Source of the DNA: Chromobacterium sp. ATCC 53434
Lineage (GTDB): Bacteria > Pseudomonadota > Gammaproteobacteria > Burkholderiales > Chromobacteriaceae
Direction: 5' to 3'
Length of the DNA: 64,000 nt
Assembly (NCBI RefSeq): GCF_002848345.1
Contig: NZ_CP025429.1
Span: forward strand, 2,976,001-3,040,000
Shown: piece by piece, positions 1 to 10,783 of the stretch
Layout of the letters: each line of letters opens with the position of its first letter
Position numbering within the stretch: position 1 is the first letter of the stretch
The notes under the pieces: model-generated
Seen by the model: only the letters and a program-made list of their open reading frames with translations
Told to the model about the DNA's origin: nothing
The model's database searches: none
Translations under genes and position numbers: made by a program

Positions 1-474
1 CAATTCGCCGTCGAGGCGGAATTCGGCCAGATGGCTGTCCACGCCGCTTTTCAGGATGAACTCGGAATACTGCTGCGCGTCGTCGTCGGACATGCCGCCG
101 CCGGCGTGCCGCGTCTGCTGGTACAAGCGGTACAGCGCGTAATGCTCGGCATCGAAGGCCAGCGGCAGCCAGCGCGCCTCCAGCGCCGCGCCGCGCCGCC
201 ACACCTTGCGCTGCGTGCGGCTGGGCTGGAACTGCTCCACCGGCAGGCGCACCGGAATGCAGGCCTGACAGGCGTCGCAATACGGACGATAGGTATAAAG
301 GCCGCTGCGGCGGAAACCCAGCCTCACCAGCTGGCTGTATACGCCGCTGTCTATCGCCTCGGCAGGGATGGCCACCTGGGAGCGCGCCTGCCGCCCCGTC
401 AGATAACTGCACGGATACGGCGCCGTGGCGTAGAAATGGATGGCGGCCGTCTGGCCGGCTTCACGGTGACTCAT
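1..474 (-). CDS. bpt: Aspartate/glutamate leucyltransferase (Bpt/Ate family), 3' end outside window
   Basis: N-end-rule aminoacyl-tRNA-protein transferase, which by family knowledge adds leucine from Leu-tRNA to proteins with N-terminal Asp or Glu and so marks them for ClpAP. Only the first 158 codons are present; the frame is open to the left edge. Visible family features are PCSYL near residue 21, the block [15 protein letters not shown] near residue 62, and the following [11 protein letters not shown]. The ATG at 472-474 overlaps the end of aat by 14 bases, so the two are co-transcribed; both act in the same degradation pathway. The alternative name is arginyltransferase (ate), but bacterial members of this cluster usually transfer leucine. 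Confidence 0.9.
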   Translation of the reverse strand, partial: MSHREAGQTAAIHFYATAPYPCSYLTGRQARSQVAIPAEAIDSGVYSQLVRLGFRRSGLYTYRPYCDACQACIPVRLPVEQFQPSRTQRKVWRRGAALEARWLPLAFDAEHYALYRLYQQTRHAGGGMSDDDAQQYSEFILKSGVDSHLAEFRLDGEL

Positions 475-1162
475 GGCGGTAATGATAATCCCACATCTGG
501 CTGGGCTGAGGTTGCCGGATATTTTTCTTCAGAGTAGCAAGAAAAAGCTCGCGCGGCACCAGCCTGGCGCCAAGACTGGCCAGATGCGAGGTGTGCATCT
601 GGCAATCGATCATCTCGACGCCCTGCTCCGCCAGATGGCGCACCATGTGGACGAAGGCCAGCTTGGAGGCGTCGCGGCGCAGCGAAAACATCGATTCGCC
701 GTAGAACATCCGGCCAATGGCCACGCCGTACAAGCCGCCGACCAGCTCGCCGTCGACCCAGGTCTCGAAACTGTGCGCGTGGCCCTGCGCGTGCAGCCGG
801 CAATAAGCGGCCACCATCTCCGGCACGATCCAGGTGCCCTCCTGGTCCGGCCGCGGCTCGGAGCAGGCGCGCATCACCTCGGCGAAGGCGCTGTCGACGC
901 GGATCTGATAGTCGAAATTGCGCAGCGTCTTGGTCAGCGAGCGGCTGACCTTCAGCTCCGCGGGGTACAGCACCATCCGCGGTGCCGGCGACCACCACAA
1001 TATCGGCTCGCCGGCGGAAAACCAGGGGAAGATGCCTTCCGAATAGGCGGCCAGGATGCGCCGCGGCGACAAATCGCCGCCGGCGGCCAGCAGGCCGTTG
1101 GGATGACTCAACGCCTGCGCCACCGGGGGGAAGACAGGCTCGGAACCGAGCCAGGGAATCAT
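461..1162 (-). CDS. aat: Leucyl/phenylalanyl-tRNA--protein transferase
   Basis: Transfers Leu or Phe from tRNA to proteins with N-terminal Lys or Arg, the other half of the bacterial N-end rule. It has 233 residues, normal for the family. The family start is seen at [13 protein letters not shown], so the ATG at 1160-1162 was chosen over an upstream in-frame start that would lie inside fur. Diagnostic blocks are [51 protein letters not shown] and [14 protein letters not shown]. It overlaps fur by 4 bases (ATGA) and bpt by 14, giving an operon fur-aat-bpt. Confidence 0.96.
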   Translation of the reverse strand: MIPWLGSEPVFPPVAQALSHPNGLLAAGGDLSPRRILAAYSEGIFPWFSAGEPILWWSPAPRMVLYPAELKVSRSLTKTLRNFDYQIRVDSAFAEVMRACSEPRPDQEGTWIVPEMVAAYCRLHAQGHAHSFETWVDGELVGGLYGVAIGRMFYGESMFSLRRDASKLAFVHMVRHLAEQGVEMIDCQMHTSHLASLGARLVPRELFLATLKKNIRQPQPSQMWDYHYRHESP

Positions 1163-1590
1163 CCGCGTCGGCCGCTCTTGCCCAGGCAGTCCGAACACTC
1201 GCCGTACATGTACAAGGCGTGTTCGGTGATGCGGAAGCCGTGCTGCTCGGCGATGCGGTCCTGCAACGCCTCGATCTCGGCGTCGAAGAACTCCACCACC
1301 TTGCCGCAGCTGACGCACACCATGTGGTCGTGGTGGCCGCCCTGGTTCAGCTCGTACACCGCCTTGCCGGTCTCGAAATGGTGGCGCACCAGAATGCCGG
1401 CCTGTTCGAACTGGGTCAGCACGCGATAGATGGTGGCGAGCCCGATATCGATGTTCTCGGCAAGCAGCTTGCGGTAAACGTCCTCCGCCGACATGTGGCC
1501 GGAGTCGGCCTCCTCGAAAAGATCGAGGATTTTCAGGCGGGGACCGGTGGCTTTCAGGCCGATATCTTTGAGGTGACTGGCTTTGCTCAT
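1159..1590 (-). CDS. fur: Ferric uptake regulator Fur
   Basis: Iron-responsive transcription repressor of 143 residues. The N-terminal winged helix contains [12 protein letters not shown] and [16 protein letters not shown]. The C-terminal metal-binding and dimerisation domain carries the histidine-rich GGHHDHMVC with CVSCGK, and a second cysteine pair in GECSDC near the C-terminus. The gene starts 96 bases from the divergently transcribed bamE. A heme-type ABC transporter lies two genes beyond bamE, which fits an iron theme. I did not find a convincing Fur box in the 96-base gap; the short inverted repeat AAAGCC-N7-GGCTTT at 1626-1644 is the only obvious symmetric element. Confidence 0.97.
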   Translation of the reverse strand: MSKASHLKDIGLKATGPRLKILDLFEEADSGHMSAEDVYRKLLAENIDIGLATIYRVLTQFEQAGILVRHHFETGKAVYELNQGGHHDHMVCVSCGKVVEFFDAEIEALQDRIAEQHGFRITEHALYMYGECSDCLGKSGRRG

Positions 1591-1686
1591 CGTGATATAA
1601 AGTGTGTCGATTTTCGAATCATGATAAAGCCTTTTGACGGCTTTGCCTAATTACAGCCTCATAAACACTGAGTCAATCGGAGTATC

Positions 1687-2873
<1,187 letters not shown>

Positions 2874-2912
2874 TCCCGCCGGAGGAGCCCGCCCGGCTCC
2901 GCCGCCGCCGCC

Positions 2913-3878
2913 ATGCGCGCGCTCACGCTGATTCCCGTCCTGCTGTTGCTGCTCGGCGCCACCGCCGTCGCCTCGCTGTCGCATCATAGCGGCCTGCAGG
3001 CCGTCAGCCTGCTGCGCCTGGATCCTCAGCCGCCGCTGGAGTGGCGGCTGCTGCTGCAACTGCGCCTGCCCAGGCTGCTGGCCGCCGCCAGCGCCGGCGC
3101 CCTGCTGTCCAGCGCCGGCGCCGCGGTGCAGGCGCGCTTTCGCAACGCGCTGGCCGAACCGGGCCTGATAGGCATCAACAGCGGCGCGGCGCTGGCCGCC
3201 GCGCTGGCGCTGAGTCTGGGCGCCGGCCTGTACGGCGTCGCCGCCGCCGGCTTCTGCGGCGGCCTGGCCGCCTTGCTGCTGGTGAGGCTGCTCGGCAACG
3301 ACGCCGACGGCAACCGGCTGATTCTCAGCGGCCTCGCGGTCAGCACCCTGCTCGGCAGCCTGCTGACGCTATTGATCACCACGCTGCCCGACGGCTCCTT
3401 GCGCGTGGTGACCTTCTGGTTGATGGGCAGCTTCGCCAGCGTCGAATGGCCGCAGGCGCTGATCCTGCTGCTGGCCTGCCCGCTGATCTGGCTGGCGCTG
3501 TTCCGCCAATGGCGCTTCCTCAACGCGCTGCAGCTCGGCGAAAGCACCGCCTTCCACCTCGGTTTCGACGTGCGCCGCCGCGAATGGCTGATCGTGCTGC
3601 TGGCGGCGCTGGCGGCCGGCCTGGTGGTATCCGGCTGCGGCATGATAGGTTTCGTCGGCCTGATGGCGCCGCATCTGGCGCGCCAGCTAGTGGGCAGCGA
3701 CTCGCGCCGGCTGCTGGCCGTCGCGCCGCTGCTGGGCGCCTGGCTGACCGTGGTCGCCGACTGGCTGGCCGGCGGCCTGCTGGCGCCGGCGGAGCTGCCG
3801 GTCGGCGTGATCACCAGCCTGCTCGGCGCGCCATTCTTCCTGTGGCTGCTGCGCCGCCAGGAGCCAGGCCGTGCTTGA
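2913..3878 (+). CDS. hmuU: Heme/iron ABC transporter permease, FecCD/BtuC family
   Basis: Inner-membrane permease of 321 residues, slightly shorter than the usual 330-350. Multiple hydrophobic helices run through the whole length. FecCD hallmarks are RLPRLLAAASAGALLSSAGA near residue 52, NALAEPGLIGINSGAAL, and GMIGFVGLMAPHLAR near residue 246, followed by PVGVITSLLGAPFFLWLL at the C-terminus. It overlaps the ATPase gene by 8 bases. The heme assignment rests on the partner ATPase; no TonB receptor or periplasmic binding protein lies next to it, so another iron complex or cobalamin is possible. Confidence 0.8.
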   Translation: MRALTLIPVLLLLLGATAVASLSHHSGLQAVSLLRLDPQPPLEWRLLLQLRLPRLLAAASAGALLSSAGAAVQARFRNALAEPGLIGINSGAALAAALALSLGAGLYGVAAAGFCGGLAALLLVRLLGNDADGNRLILSGLAVSTLLGSLLTLLITTLPDGSLRVVTFWLMGSFASVEWPQALILLLACPLIWLALFRQWRFLNALQLGESTAFHLGFDVRRREWLIVLLAALAAGLVVSGCGMIGFVGLMAPHLARQLVGSDSRRLLAVAPLLGAWLTVVADWLAGGLLAPAELPVGVITSLLGAPFFLWLLRRQEPGRA

Positions 3879-4671
3879 GGCCCGCGGACTCGGCCTCAGC
3901 CGCGGCGGCCGCCGCCTGCTGGACGGCATCGACCTGGAACTGCGGACCGGCGAACTACTGGCCGTGCTCGGCCCCAACGGCGCCGGCAAGAGCAGCCTGT
4001 TGCAGCTGCTGTCCGGCCTGTGGCGGCCGGACAGCGGCGAAATCCTGCTGGCCGGCGCGCCGCTGGCGCGGATGGACAGCCGGGAGCTGGCCGCCTGGCG
4101 CGCAGTGGTGGAGCAGCAACCGGTCACTCCGGCTGGCTGGACCGGCGAGGAACTGGTTGCCGCCGGCGCCTATCTGCACGCCTCGGCCGGCCCGGAACGG
4201 ATACGCTCGGCCGTCCGCCGCGCGCTGGAACAGGTCGGCGCCGCCGGGCTCGCCCGCCGCCGGCTGACCGAGCTGTCCGGCGGCGAACGGCAGCGGCTGC
4301 AACTGGCGCGCGCGCTGTGCCAGCTGCTGCTGTCGGAGCGGCCGGAACGTTATCTGCTGCTGGACGAGCCGACGGCCGCGCTGGACTTCGCGATGGCCGA
4401 CGCGTTGATGGCCGGGGCGCGGACGCTGGCCCGCGAACTGGGCATCGGCGTGCTGGCGGTGGTGCACGACCTCAATCTGGCGCTGCGCCACGCCGACCGG
4501 GTCCTGCTGATGAACGACGGCCGTTCGGCCGGCTGCGGCAGCAATGCGGAAATGATGCGGCGCGAACGGCTGGAGGCGGTGTACGGCGTGCGGCTGGCCG
4601 AGCTCGTCCATCCCGAGCAGCCGTGGCGCGCCTTCATCCCGCTGCCGAACGACGCGCCGCCAAGCCCCTGA
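3871..4671 (+). CDS. hmuV: Hemin-type ABC transporter ATP-binding protein
   Basis: ATPase of 266 residues that energises the preceding permease. Walker A is GPNGAGKSS near residue 34, the signature is LSGGERQRLQLARAL near residue 135, Walker B is YLLLDEPTAALD, and the switch histidine is in VVHDLNLALRHAD. Translation most likely starts at the GTG at 3871, inside the end of hmuU, giving MLEARGLGLSRGGRRLL, the usual N-terminus for HmuV. It ends 68 bases before the next gene. Regulation by Fur would be expected for this family but no operator was identified here. Confidence 0.82.
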   Translation: MLEARGLGLSRGGRRLLDGIDLELRTGELLAVLGPNGAGKSSLLQLLSGLWRPDSGEILLAGAPLARMDSRELAAWRAVVEQQPVTPAGWTGEELVAAGAYLHASAGPERIRSAVRRALEQVGAAGLARRRLTELSGGERQRLQLARALCQLLLSERPERYLLLDEPTAALDFAMADALMAGARTLARELGIGVLAVVHDLNLALRHADRVLLMNDGRSAGCGSNAEMMRRERLEAVYGVRLAELVHPEQPWRAFIPLPNDAPPSP

Positions 4672-4739
4672 TCCATATTGCATTCGACCGGCAAACCTGC
4701 CATTCTGACCTCCTCGTCCCTGCGACCGGAAGCTCGAAC

Positions 4740-5207
4740 ATGCCGCTGCTTGCCGCCCTGCAATCCCTCCCCAGCCAATTCTGTGGCGAAGGCATCAACC
4801 ACGAGGATCAGACCTTCACCGGCTGCCTGCACTGGCAGGCCCTGCCCGGCCAGCGCGCGCTGATGCTGCATTACACCGCCAGCGGCACCGACGGCGAGAT
4901 CCTGCACCGCGAGGCGACGCTGCTGGGCTATCTGCCGGACGGCACGCTGTGCCTGTGGCCGGTGATGGACGAACTGCCCTTCGTGCTGGCGCATCCGGCG
5001 GTGCGCCAGGCCGAGGGCGGCCATGGCGTGCTGGAAGTCGTGTTCGCCAGCGCCCCTCGCAGCCTGAGCGAGCAGTTCCGCCAGGAAATCACGATACGGC
5101 TGGAAGCCAACGGCCAGCTGCTGTACTCGCAGGGCTGGGGCATGCCCGACAGCGCCTTCGAGGAACGCTCCCGCTGCACGCTGGCGCCGGTGGCCGGCAC
5201 CGCCTGA
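4740..5207 (+). CDS. Conserved hypothetical protein, heme-nitrobindin/DUF1579-like beta protein
   Basis: Protein of 155 residues, MPLLAALQSLPSQF at the start, with alternating beta-strand-like segments such as FTGCLHWQALPG, ALMLHYTASGTDGEILHREATLLGY, DGTLCLWPVMDELPF and GVLEVVFASAPRSLSEQFRQ. There is no signal peptide or membrane helix. The pattern resembles small lipocalin-like or nitrobindin-like folds, but I do not recognise the family with certainty. It sits 68 bases after hmuV on the same strand and may be part of that transcript. A strong bidirectional terminator follows. Confidence 0.7.
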   Translation: MPLLAALQSLPSQFCGEGINHEDQTFTGCLHWQALPGQRALMLHYTASGTDGEILHREATLLGYLPDGTLCLWPVMDELPFVLAHPAVRQAEGGHGVLEVVFASAPRSLSEQFRQEITIRLEANGQLLYSQGWGMPDSAFEERSRCTLAPVAGTA

Positions 5208-5224
5208 ACCGGCGGCGCCGGGGC

Positions 5225-5254
5225 ATAAAAAAACAGGCGTTTCCGCCTGTTTTT
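5225..5254. terminator. Bidirectional rho-independent terminator
   Basis: AAACAGGC (5231-5238) pairs with GCCTGTTT (5245-5252), flanked by an A-run on the left and a T-run on the right, so it can work in both directions. It separates the convergent genes ending at 5207 (+) and 5271 (-). Confidence 0.9.
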
Positions 5255-5270
5255 CTTCGCCCGTACCGCG

Positions 5271-6812
5271 CTAGGCCGTTTCCGCGTCGCGCGCCGCCTG
5301 CGTCTCGTACAGCTGCTTGACCTCGCCGTCGCCGTCGACGCTCTCCAGCCGGACATCGAAGCCCCACAGCCGGCACACATGCTTCAGCACCTCCTGCGCG
5401 CTCTGATCCTCCAGCGGCCGGCGGTTGTGCATCGTGTGGCGCAGCGTCAGGCTGCGATCGCCGCGCATATTGACCGACCAGACCTGGATGTTCGGCTCCT
5501 TCGAGCCGAGATTGTATTGTTCGGCCAACTTGGCGCGGATGTCGCGGTAGCCTTCCTCGTCATGGATGCTGGACACTTCCAGCTTGTCGTCGTGGTCGTC
5601 GTCGCGAATGGAGAAAAAGCGGAAATCGCGGATCAGCTTCGGCGACAGATATTGGGAAATGAAGCTCTCGTCCTTGAAGTTGCGCATCGCGAACTCCAAC
5701 GACTCGCGCCAGTCGCCGCCGGCCAGATCCGGGAACCAGGCGCGATCCTCGTCGGTCGGCTCCTGGCAGATGCGCTTGATGTCCTGATACATCGCGAAAC
5801 CCAGCGCGTACGGATTGATGCCGCTGTACCAGCGCGCCGTCACCGGCGGCTGCGACACCACGTTGGTGTGGCTCTGCAGGAACTCCAGCATGTAGCCGTC
5901 GGTGATCAGGCCCTTGTCGTACAGGCGGTTCATGATGGTGTAGTGCCAGAACGTCGCCCAGCCCTCGTTCATCACCTGGGTCTGCCGCTGCGGATAGAAA
6001 TACTGCGCCACCTTGCGCACGATGCGGACGATCTCGCGCTGCCACGGCTCCAGCAGCGGCGCCGACTTCTCGATGAAGTACAGCAGGTTTTCCTGCGGTT
6101 CGGCCGGAAAACGCGGCGCGGCCTTGCCGGAATCGTCCTTGTCCCGCTTCGGAATCGTCCGCCACAGGTCGTTGACCTGCATCTGCAGGTATTGTTCGCG
6201 CTCCTCCTGCCGGGCCTGCTCCTTGGCCAGCGACAGCTTCTGCGGCCGCTTGTAACGGTCGACGCCGTAATTCATCAGCGCGTGGCAGGAGTCCAGCAGT
6301 TCCTCGACCTCGTCTATGCCGTAGCGCTCCTCGCACTTCATGATGTAGCTCTTGGCGAACACCAGGTAGTCGATGATGGCCGAGGCGTCGGTCCACGAGC
6401 GGAACAGGTAATTGCCTTTGAAGAAGCTGTTGTGGCCGTAGGCGGCGTGGGCGATCACCAACGCCTGCATCATCATCGAGTTCTCTTCCATCAGATAGGC
6501 GATGCAGGGATTGGAATTGATGACGATCTCGTAGGCCAGCCCCATCTGGCCGCGCTTGTAGCTCTTCTCGGTGGAGACGAAGTGCTTGCCGTAGCTCCAG
6601 TGGTGATAGTTGACCGGCATGCCCACCGAGGCGTAGGCGTCCATCATCTGCTCGGCGGTGATGATCTCCAGCTGATTGGGGTAGACGTCGAGCTTGAACT
6701 CGTCGACCGCGATGGCGCGGATCGCCCTGTCGTATTCGCCGACCAGATCGAAGGTCCATTCGGACCCGGTGGAAATCGGCGCCGCGGCCTCCTCCTTGCG
6801 TGTCCGTTTCAT
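5271..6812 (-). CDS. spoVR: SpoVR family protein (YcgB)
   Basis: Protein of 513 residues of the SpoVR/YcgB family, typical length about 510. Recognisable segments are [66 protein letters not shown] and [16 protein letters not shown]; the conserved histidines and glutamates resemble a metal-binding site but the biochemical role is unknown. The start at 6812 overlaps the yeaH stop by 4 bases. In many proteobacteria this gene travels with prkA and yeaH and is induced by starvation or stationary phase; the same order is seen here. Confidence 0.95.
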   Translation of the reverse strand: MKRTRKEEAAAPISTGSEWTFDLVGEYDRAIRAIAVDEFKLDVYPNQLEIITAEQMMDAYASVGMPVNYHHWSYGKHFVSTEKSYKRGQMGLAYEIVINSNPCIAYLMEENSMMMQALVIAHAAYGHNSFFKGNYLFRSWTDASAIIDYLVFAKSYIMKCEERYGIDEVEELLDSCHALMNYGVDRYKRPQKLSLAKEQARQEEREQYLQMQVNDLWRTIPKRDKDDSGKAAPRFPAEPQENLLYFIEKSAPLLEPWQREIVRIVRKVAQYFYPQRQTQVMNEGWATFWHYTIMNRLYDKGLITDGYMLEFLQSHTNVVSQPPVTARWYSGINPYALGFAMYQDIKRICQEPTDEDRAWFPDLAGGDWRESLEFAMRNFKDESFISQYLSPKLIRDFRFFSIRDDDHDDKLEVSSIHDEEGYRDIRAKLAEQYNLGSKEPNIQVWSVNMRGDRSLTLRHTMHNRRPLEDQSAQEVLKHVCRLWGFDVRLESVDGDGEVKQLYETQAARDAETA

Positions 6813-8089
6813 GCCGTCACCCTCCCATTCGCCGGCTGGCGCTTGAACAGTTCGCGGAATACCGGGTAGATGTCGGAAGCCGAGCGTATCTTCTGCATCG
6901 CGAACTGCGAACACTGGGCCTTGACCTTCAGGTACTCGTACCACAGGTTCTGCGGCTCGCCCTCGGTGATCTCGATGTAGGCGAAATACTGGCAGTACGG
7001 CAGCAGATTGTCCTCGAGGATGCGGCCGCAGTTGGCCGAGTCGCTGTCCCAGTTGTCGCCGTCGGACGCCTGGGCGGCGTAGATGTTCCATTCGCTGCTG
7101 GCGTAGCGCTTCTTGATGACGTCGCTCATCAGGTTCAGCGCCGACGACACCACGGTGCCGCCGCTTTCGCGGGAATGGAAGAAGTCCTGCTCGTTGACCT
7201 CCACCGCGCTGGTATGGTGGCGGATGAACACCACCTCGATCTTCTCGTAATTGCGCTGCAGGAACATGTACAGCAGGATGAAGAAGCGCTTGGCCATGTC
7301 CTTCTTCTGCTCGTCCATCGAGCCGGACACGTCCATGATGCAGAACATCACCGCCTGGCTGGTCGGCTTCGGCTGCTTGACGCGATTGTTGTAGCGCAGG
7401 TCGAACGGGTCTATCCACGGAATGCTGGCGATGCGCTCGCGCAGCCCGTGTATGCGCTGCCGCTTCTCGCGGATTTCCAGCGCATTGTCCTCGTCCTCCT
7501 CCATCAGCGAGTCGAGTTCCTCCTCGGCGTCGTCCAGCGTCGCCATCGTCGGCGCCGCCATCGCCACCCGGCGCGCCAGCGCGCCGCGCAGCGAGCGCAC
7601 GATATTGATGTTGGCCGGCGTGCCGTCGTTGGTGTAGCCGGCCCGGACCGTCTTCAATTCCTCGATGCCCATCAGCTGGGTCTTGATCAGATTGGGCAGC
7701 GCCAGGTCGTCGAAGAACACATTCATGAATTCCTCGCGCGACAGCTGGAACACGAAATCGTCCTCGCCCTCGCCGTCCTGGCTGGCCTTGCTGCCGCCGC
7801 CTCCGCCGCCGCCCTGCGGCCGCGGCATCCGGTCACCTTTGACGAACTCCTCGTTGCCCGGATGGATGTTCTCCCACACCCCGCCCTTGCCGTGATGGAA
7901 GGCGGGCTCGGAAATGTCCTTGACCGGTATCGATACCTTTTCCCCGCTTTCGATATCGGTAATGCTCCGTCCCTTGATCGCCTTGGAGACGGCTTCCTTG
8001 ATTTGCGCCTTGAAACGGCGAAGAAAGCGCTCGCGATTGACCGCCGACTTGTTCTTGCCGTTGAGGCGTCTGTCTATGATGTGGGACAT
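6809..8089 (-). CDS. yeaH: YeaH family protein (DUF444, von Willebrand A-like)
   Basis: Protein of 426 residues. It starts [23 protein letters not shown], preceded by an AGAGG ribosome site, which favours the ATG at 8087-8089 over a GTG two codons earlier. The N-terminal part has a glycine stretch near residue 90; the C-terminal half holds the VWA-like MIDAS sequence [19 protein letters not shown] and [11 protein letters not shown], then [14 protein letters not shown]. It is the middle gene of prkA-yeaH-spoVR and partners the PrkA kinase in stress responses of E. coli; the mechanism is not known. Confidence 0.95.
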   Translation of the reverse strand: MSHIIDRRLNGKNKSAVNRERFLRRFKAQIKEAVSKAIKGRSITDIESGEKVSIPVKDISEPAFHHGKGGVWENIHPGNEEFVKGDRMPRPQGGGGGGGSKASQDGEGEDDFVFQLSREEFMNVFFDDLALPNLIKTQLMGIEELKTVRAGYTNDGTPANINIVRSLRGALARRVAMAAPTMATLDDAEEELDSLMEEDEDNALEIREKRQRIHGLRERIASIPWIDPFDLRYNNRVKQPKPTSQAVMFCIMDVSGSMDEQKKDMAKRFFILLYMFLQRNYEKIEVVFIRHHTSAVEVNEQDFFHSRESGGTVVSSALNLMSDVIKKRYASSEWNIYAAQASDGDNWDSDSANCGRILEDNLLPYCQYFAYIEITEGEPQNLWYEYLKVKAQCSQFAMQKIRSASDIYPVFRELFKRQPANGRVTA

Positions 8090-8194
8090 AGCCACCTCTC
8101 TGACGCGCCGTCCCGCCCGCCCCGCGAGGGCGACGCCGGATCCTGCGCGCGGTTGTGTCTCCTGTCGCCCGGCCGCGGCGGCCCGGCGCCTCCT

Positions 8195-8219
8195 GCCGGT
8201 CCGGCGACGCCGGACCGGC
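8195..8219. repeat. Perfect inverted repeat between prkA and yeaH
   Basis: GCCGGTCCGGCG at 8195-8206 and its exact complement at 8208-8219 are separated by one base. The hairpin lies 12 bases after the prkA stop and about 105 bases before yeaH, with no T-run after it in the direction of transcription. It may be a processing or attenuation hairpin that sets different levels of prkA and yeaH. Confidence 0.7.
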
Positions 8220-8230
8220 GCGGCCGGTTA

Positions 8231-10159
8231 TTATGAGGACTTGCGCACCCGCAGATACCATTCGCACAGCAGGCGGACCTGCTTGGCGGTATAGCCCTTC
8301 TCCACCATGCGGTTGACGAAGTCCTCGTGCTTCTTGGCATCCTCGGCGCTGGCCTTGGCGTTGAAGGAAATCACCGGCAGCAGCTCCTCGGTGTTGGAGA
8401 ACATCTTCTTCTCTATCACCGTGCGCAACTTCTCGTAGCTGGTCCAGGTAGGATTCTTGCCGCCGTTGTTGGCGCGGGCCCGCAGCACGAAATTGACGAT
8501 CTCGTTGCGGAAATCCTTGGGATTGGAAATCCCGGCCGGTTTCTCTATCTTTTCCAATTCGGCGTTAAGCGAGGTGCGGTCGAAGATTTCGCCGGTATCC
8601 TGATCGCGGTATTCCTGATCCTGTATCCAGTAATCGGCGAAAGTGACATAACGGTCGAAAATGTTCTGACCATATTCGGAATAACTTTCCAGATAAGCGG
8701 TCTGAATTTCCTTGCCGATGAATTCAACGTATTTCGGCGCCAGATATTCCTTCAGGAAAGTCAGGTATTTCTGTTCCGTTTCGGCCGGGAATTGTTCGCG
8801 TTCGACCTGCTGCTCGATCACGTACAACAAATGAACCGGATTCGCCGCCACCTCGCTGTGGTCGAAGTTGAACACCTTGGACAGGATCTTGTAGGCGAAG
8901 CGCGTCGACAGCCCGCTCATGCCCTCGTCGACGCCGGCGTAGTCGCGGTACTCCTGCAGCGACTTGGCCTTCGGGTCGGTGTCCTTCAGGTTCTCGCCGT
9001 CATAGACCTGCATCTTGCTGTACAGGCTGGAATTTTCCGGCTCCTTCAGTCGCGACAGCACCGCGAACTGCCCCATCATCTTCAGCGTGCCCGGCGCGCA
9101 CGGCGCCTTGCCCAGCGAGGAGTTGCGGATCAACTTGTCGTAGATCTTGATTTCCTCGTTGACGCGCAGGCAATACGGCACCTTGACGATGTAGATCCGG
9201 TCGAGGAAGGCCTCGTTGTTCTTGTTGTTGCGGAACTGCTTCCACTCGCTCTCGTTGGAGTGGGCCAGGATGATGCCTTCGAACGGGATCGCGCCGAAGC
9301 CCTCGGTGCCCTTGAAGTTGCCTTCCTGGGTGGCCGTCAGCAGCGGGTGCAGCACCTTGATCGGCGCCTTGAACATTTCGACGAATTCGAGCAGGCCCTG
9401 GTTGGCCAGGCACAGGCCGCCGGAGTAGCTGTAGGCGTCCGGATCGTCCTGCGCGTACTTCTCCAGTTTGCGGATGTCGACCTTGCCGACCAGCGAGCTG
9501 ATGTCCTGGTTGTTCTCGTCGCCCGGCTCGGTCTTGGCCACCGCCACCTGGCGCAGCACCGACGGATGGCGCTTGACGACGCGGAACTGGCCGATGTCGC
9601 CGTTGAACTCATGCAGCCGCTTCACCGCCCACGGGCTGGGGATGCCTTTCAGGTAGCGGCGCGGTATCCCGTACTGCTCTTCCAGTATCGCGCCGTCTTC
9701 GTCGTAGTTGAACAGAGACAGCGGGGACTCGTTGACCGGGCTGCCCTTCAGGCAGTAGAACGGCACCAGTTCCATCAGCTCCTTCAGCTTCTCGGCGATC
9801 GACGACTTGCCGCCGCCGACCGGCCCCAGCAGATAGAGGATCTGCTTCTTCTCCTCCAGGCCCTGGGCGGCGTGGCGGAAATAGGCGACCACCTGCTCGA
9901 TCACCTCCTCGGTGCCGTAGAAGTCGCGGAAAGCCGGATAGACCTTGATGACCTTGTTGGAGAAGATGCGCGACAGGCGCGAGTCATGGCGGGTATCCAC
10001 CAGTTCCGGCTCGCCGATGGCCGCCAGCATCCGTTCGGCCGCGGTGGCGTAGGCGCCGGCATCCTTCTTGCACAGCTCCAGATACTCCTGGATCGTGTAC
10101 TCTTCCTCGCGGGTCTTGTCGTATCGCACTGCGTAGTGACTGAAGATATCCGGGTGCAT
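8231..10159 (-). CDS. prkA: PrkA family serine protein kinase (YeaG)
   Basis: Protein of 642 residues, near the usual 640. It starts MHPDIFSHYAVRYDKTREEEY with AGGAGAG six bases upstream, so the ATG at 10157-10159 is chosen over an in-frame start 14 codons earlier. The N-terminal AAA+ domain has Walker A GPVGGGKSS near residue 106; the region IPFEGIILAHSNESEWKQF and the C-terminal kinase-like domain with KNPTWTSYEKLRTVIEKKMF are typical. In E. coli YeaG acts in nitrogen starvation and the general stress response together with YeaH, which follows here. Confidence 0.96.
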   Translation of the reverse strand: MHPDIFSHYAVRYDKTREEEYTIQEYLELCKKDAGAYATAAERMLAAIGEPELVDTRHDSRLSRIFSNKVIKVYPAFRDFYGTEEVIEQVVAYFRHAAQGLEEKKQILYLLGPVGGGKSSIAEKLKELMELVPFYCLKGSPVNESPLSLFNYDEDGAILEEQYGIPRRYLKGIPSPWAVKRLHEFNGDIGQFRVVKRHPSVLRQVAVAKTEPGDENNQDISSLVGKVDIRKLEKYAQDDPDAYSYSGGLCLANQGLLEFVEMFKAPIKVLHPLLTATQEGNFKGTEGFGAIPFEGIILAHSNESEWKQFRNNKNNEAFLDRIYIVKVPYCLRVNEEIKIYDKLIRNSSLGKAPCAPGTLKMMGQFAVLSRLKEPENSSLYSKMQVYDGENLKDTDPKAKSLQEYRDYAGVDEGMSGLSTRFAYKILSKVFNFDHSEVAANPVHLLYVIEQQVEREQFPAETEQKYLTFLKEYLAPKYVEFIGKEIQTAYLESYSEYGQNIFDRYVTFADYWIQDQEYRDQDTGEIFDRTSLNAELEKIEKPAGISNPKDFRNEIVNFVLRARANNGGKNPTWTSYEKLRTVIEKKMFSNTEELLPVISFNAKASAEDAKKHEDFVNRMVEKGYTAKQVRLLCEWYLRVRKSS

Positions 10160-10465
10160 GACTCTCTCCTGGCTGGTAGCAGGGGCTTCGACGCAACGCA
10201 CGGCGCATTTGCCGCGCCCCTCGCTGAATTAGAGTACTGACTTTGTCTCCGGTTCTTTTTCTGGGTATAGCATAGCAGCGTGAAATGGCCGGATAAAACC
10301 CGGCCCAACCGGAATCTGCCAGCACGACAAGCGATGAATCGGAAAAGTTGTTGAATCAACAGGGATTTTTAAATACAGATTTTTGTAACAATTGATGAAG
10401 CTTAGTAAATTCTTGTAATTCCGACAAAAATGATTGGAAATGAATTCTGTAAATACAAAGCCTTA
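10160..10465. other. Intergenic region upstream of prkA, AT-rich, no gene seen
   Basis: This stretch holds no convincing gene. Reading toward prkA, an extended -10-like element TGCTATACC is present at about 10263-10272, the kind of sequence used by sigma-S or sigma-70, which would fit the stress role of the operon. The part at 10360-10450 is clearly more AT-rich than the flanks and lies just past the end of pilZ. No sigma-54 consensus was found. Confidence 0.35.
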
Positions 10466-10783
10466 TCAGCTTTTCCGCAGCACAATGCGAACGCCGATTT
10501 CATAAATGAGTCCACGCTGCACTTCGTTGCAGCGCTTGACCTCCACTTCGGCCTCGAACGGCTTGCCCTGGGCGTTGCCGACGCCGGGCACCAGCACGAT
10601 GACATTGAGCTTTTCGCCGTACTGCGGCACGAAGGCCGAACGCAGCGCCATGCCGTCTACCGACAGGTCGACGCATTCGCCATAGAAGGTCTGTCCACTC
10701 AACAGGGACTTGATCCGGGCCTTGCACCCCATGCTGACGCGCCGGCCACGCCGGCGGTCGTAATACGCGTCAAATCGGGACAC
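10466..10783 (-). CDS. PilZ domain protein
   Basis: Single-domain PilZ protein of 105 residues, a probable cyclic di-GMP receptor. The binding signature is present: an arginine cluster RRRGRR near residue 10 and DLSVDGMAL near residue 39, followed by beta strands ending in GVRIVLRKS. It starts 14 bases before the end of the nudix gene, making it the last gene of a three-gene overlapping operon. A GGDEF protein is encoded at 47-48 kb, but the target of this receptor cannot be told from the sequence. Confidence 0.9.
   Translation of the reverse strand: MSRFDAYYDRRRGRRVSMGCKARIKSLLSGQTFYGECVDLSVDGMALRSAFVPQYGEKLNVIVLVPGVGNAQGKPFEAEVEVKRCNEVQRGLIYEIGVRIVLRKS

Noticed and set aside
1591..1686. 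Fur box in the fur-bamE gap
   Set aside because: AATCATGATAAAG-like sequence is present but no acceptable 19-base GATAATGATAATCATTATC match was found.
8327..10240. Long plus-strand frame opposite prkA
   Set aside because: PrkA is clearly recognised on the other strand; the plus frame shows only shadow composition.
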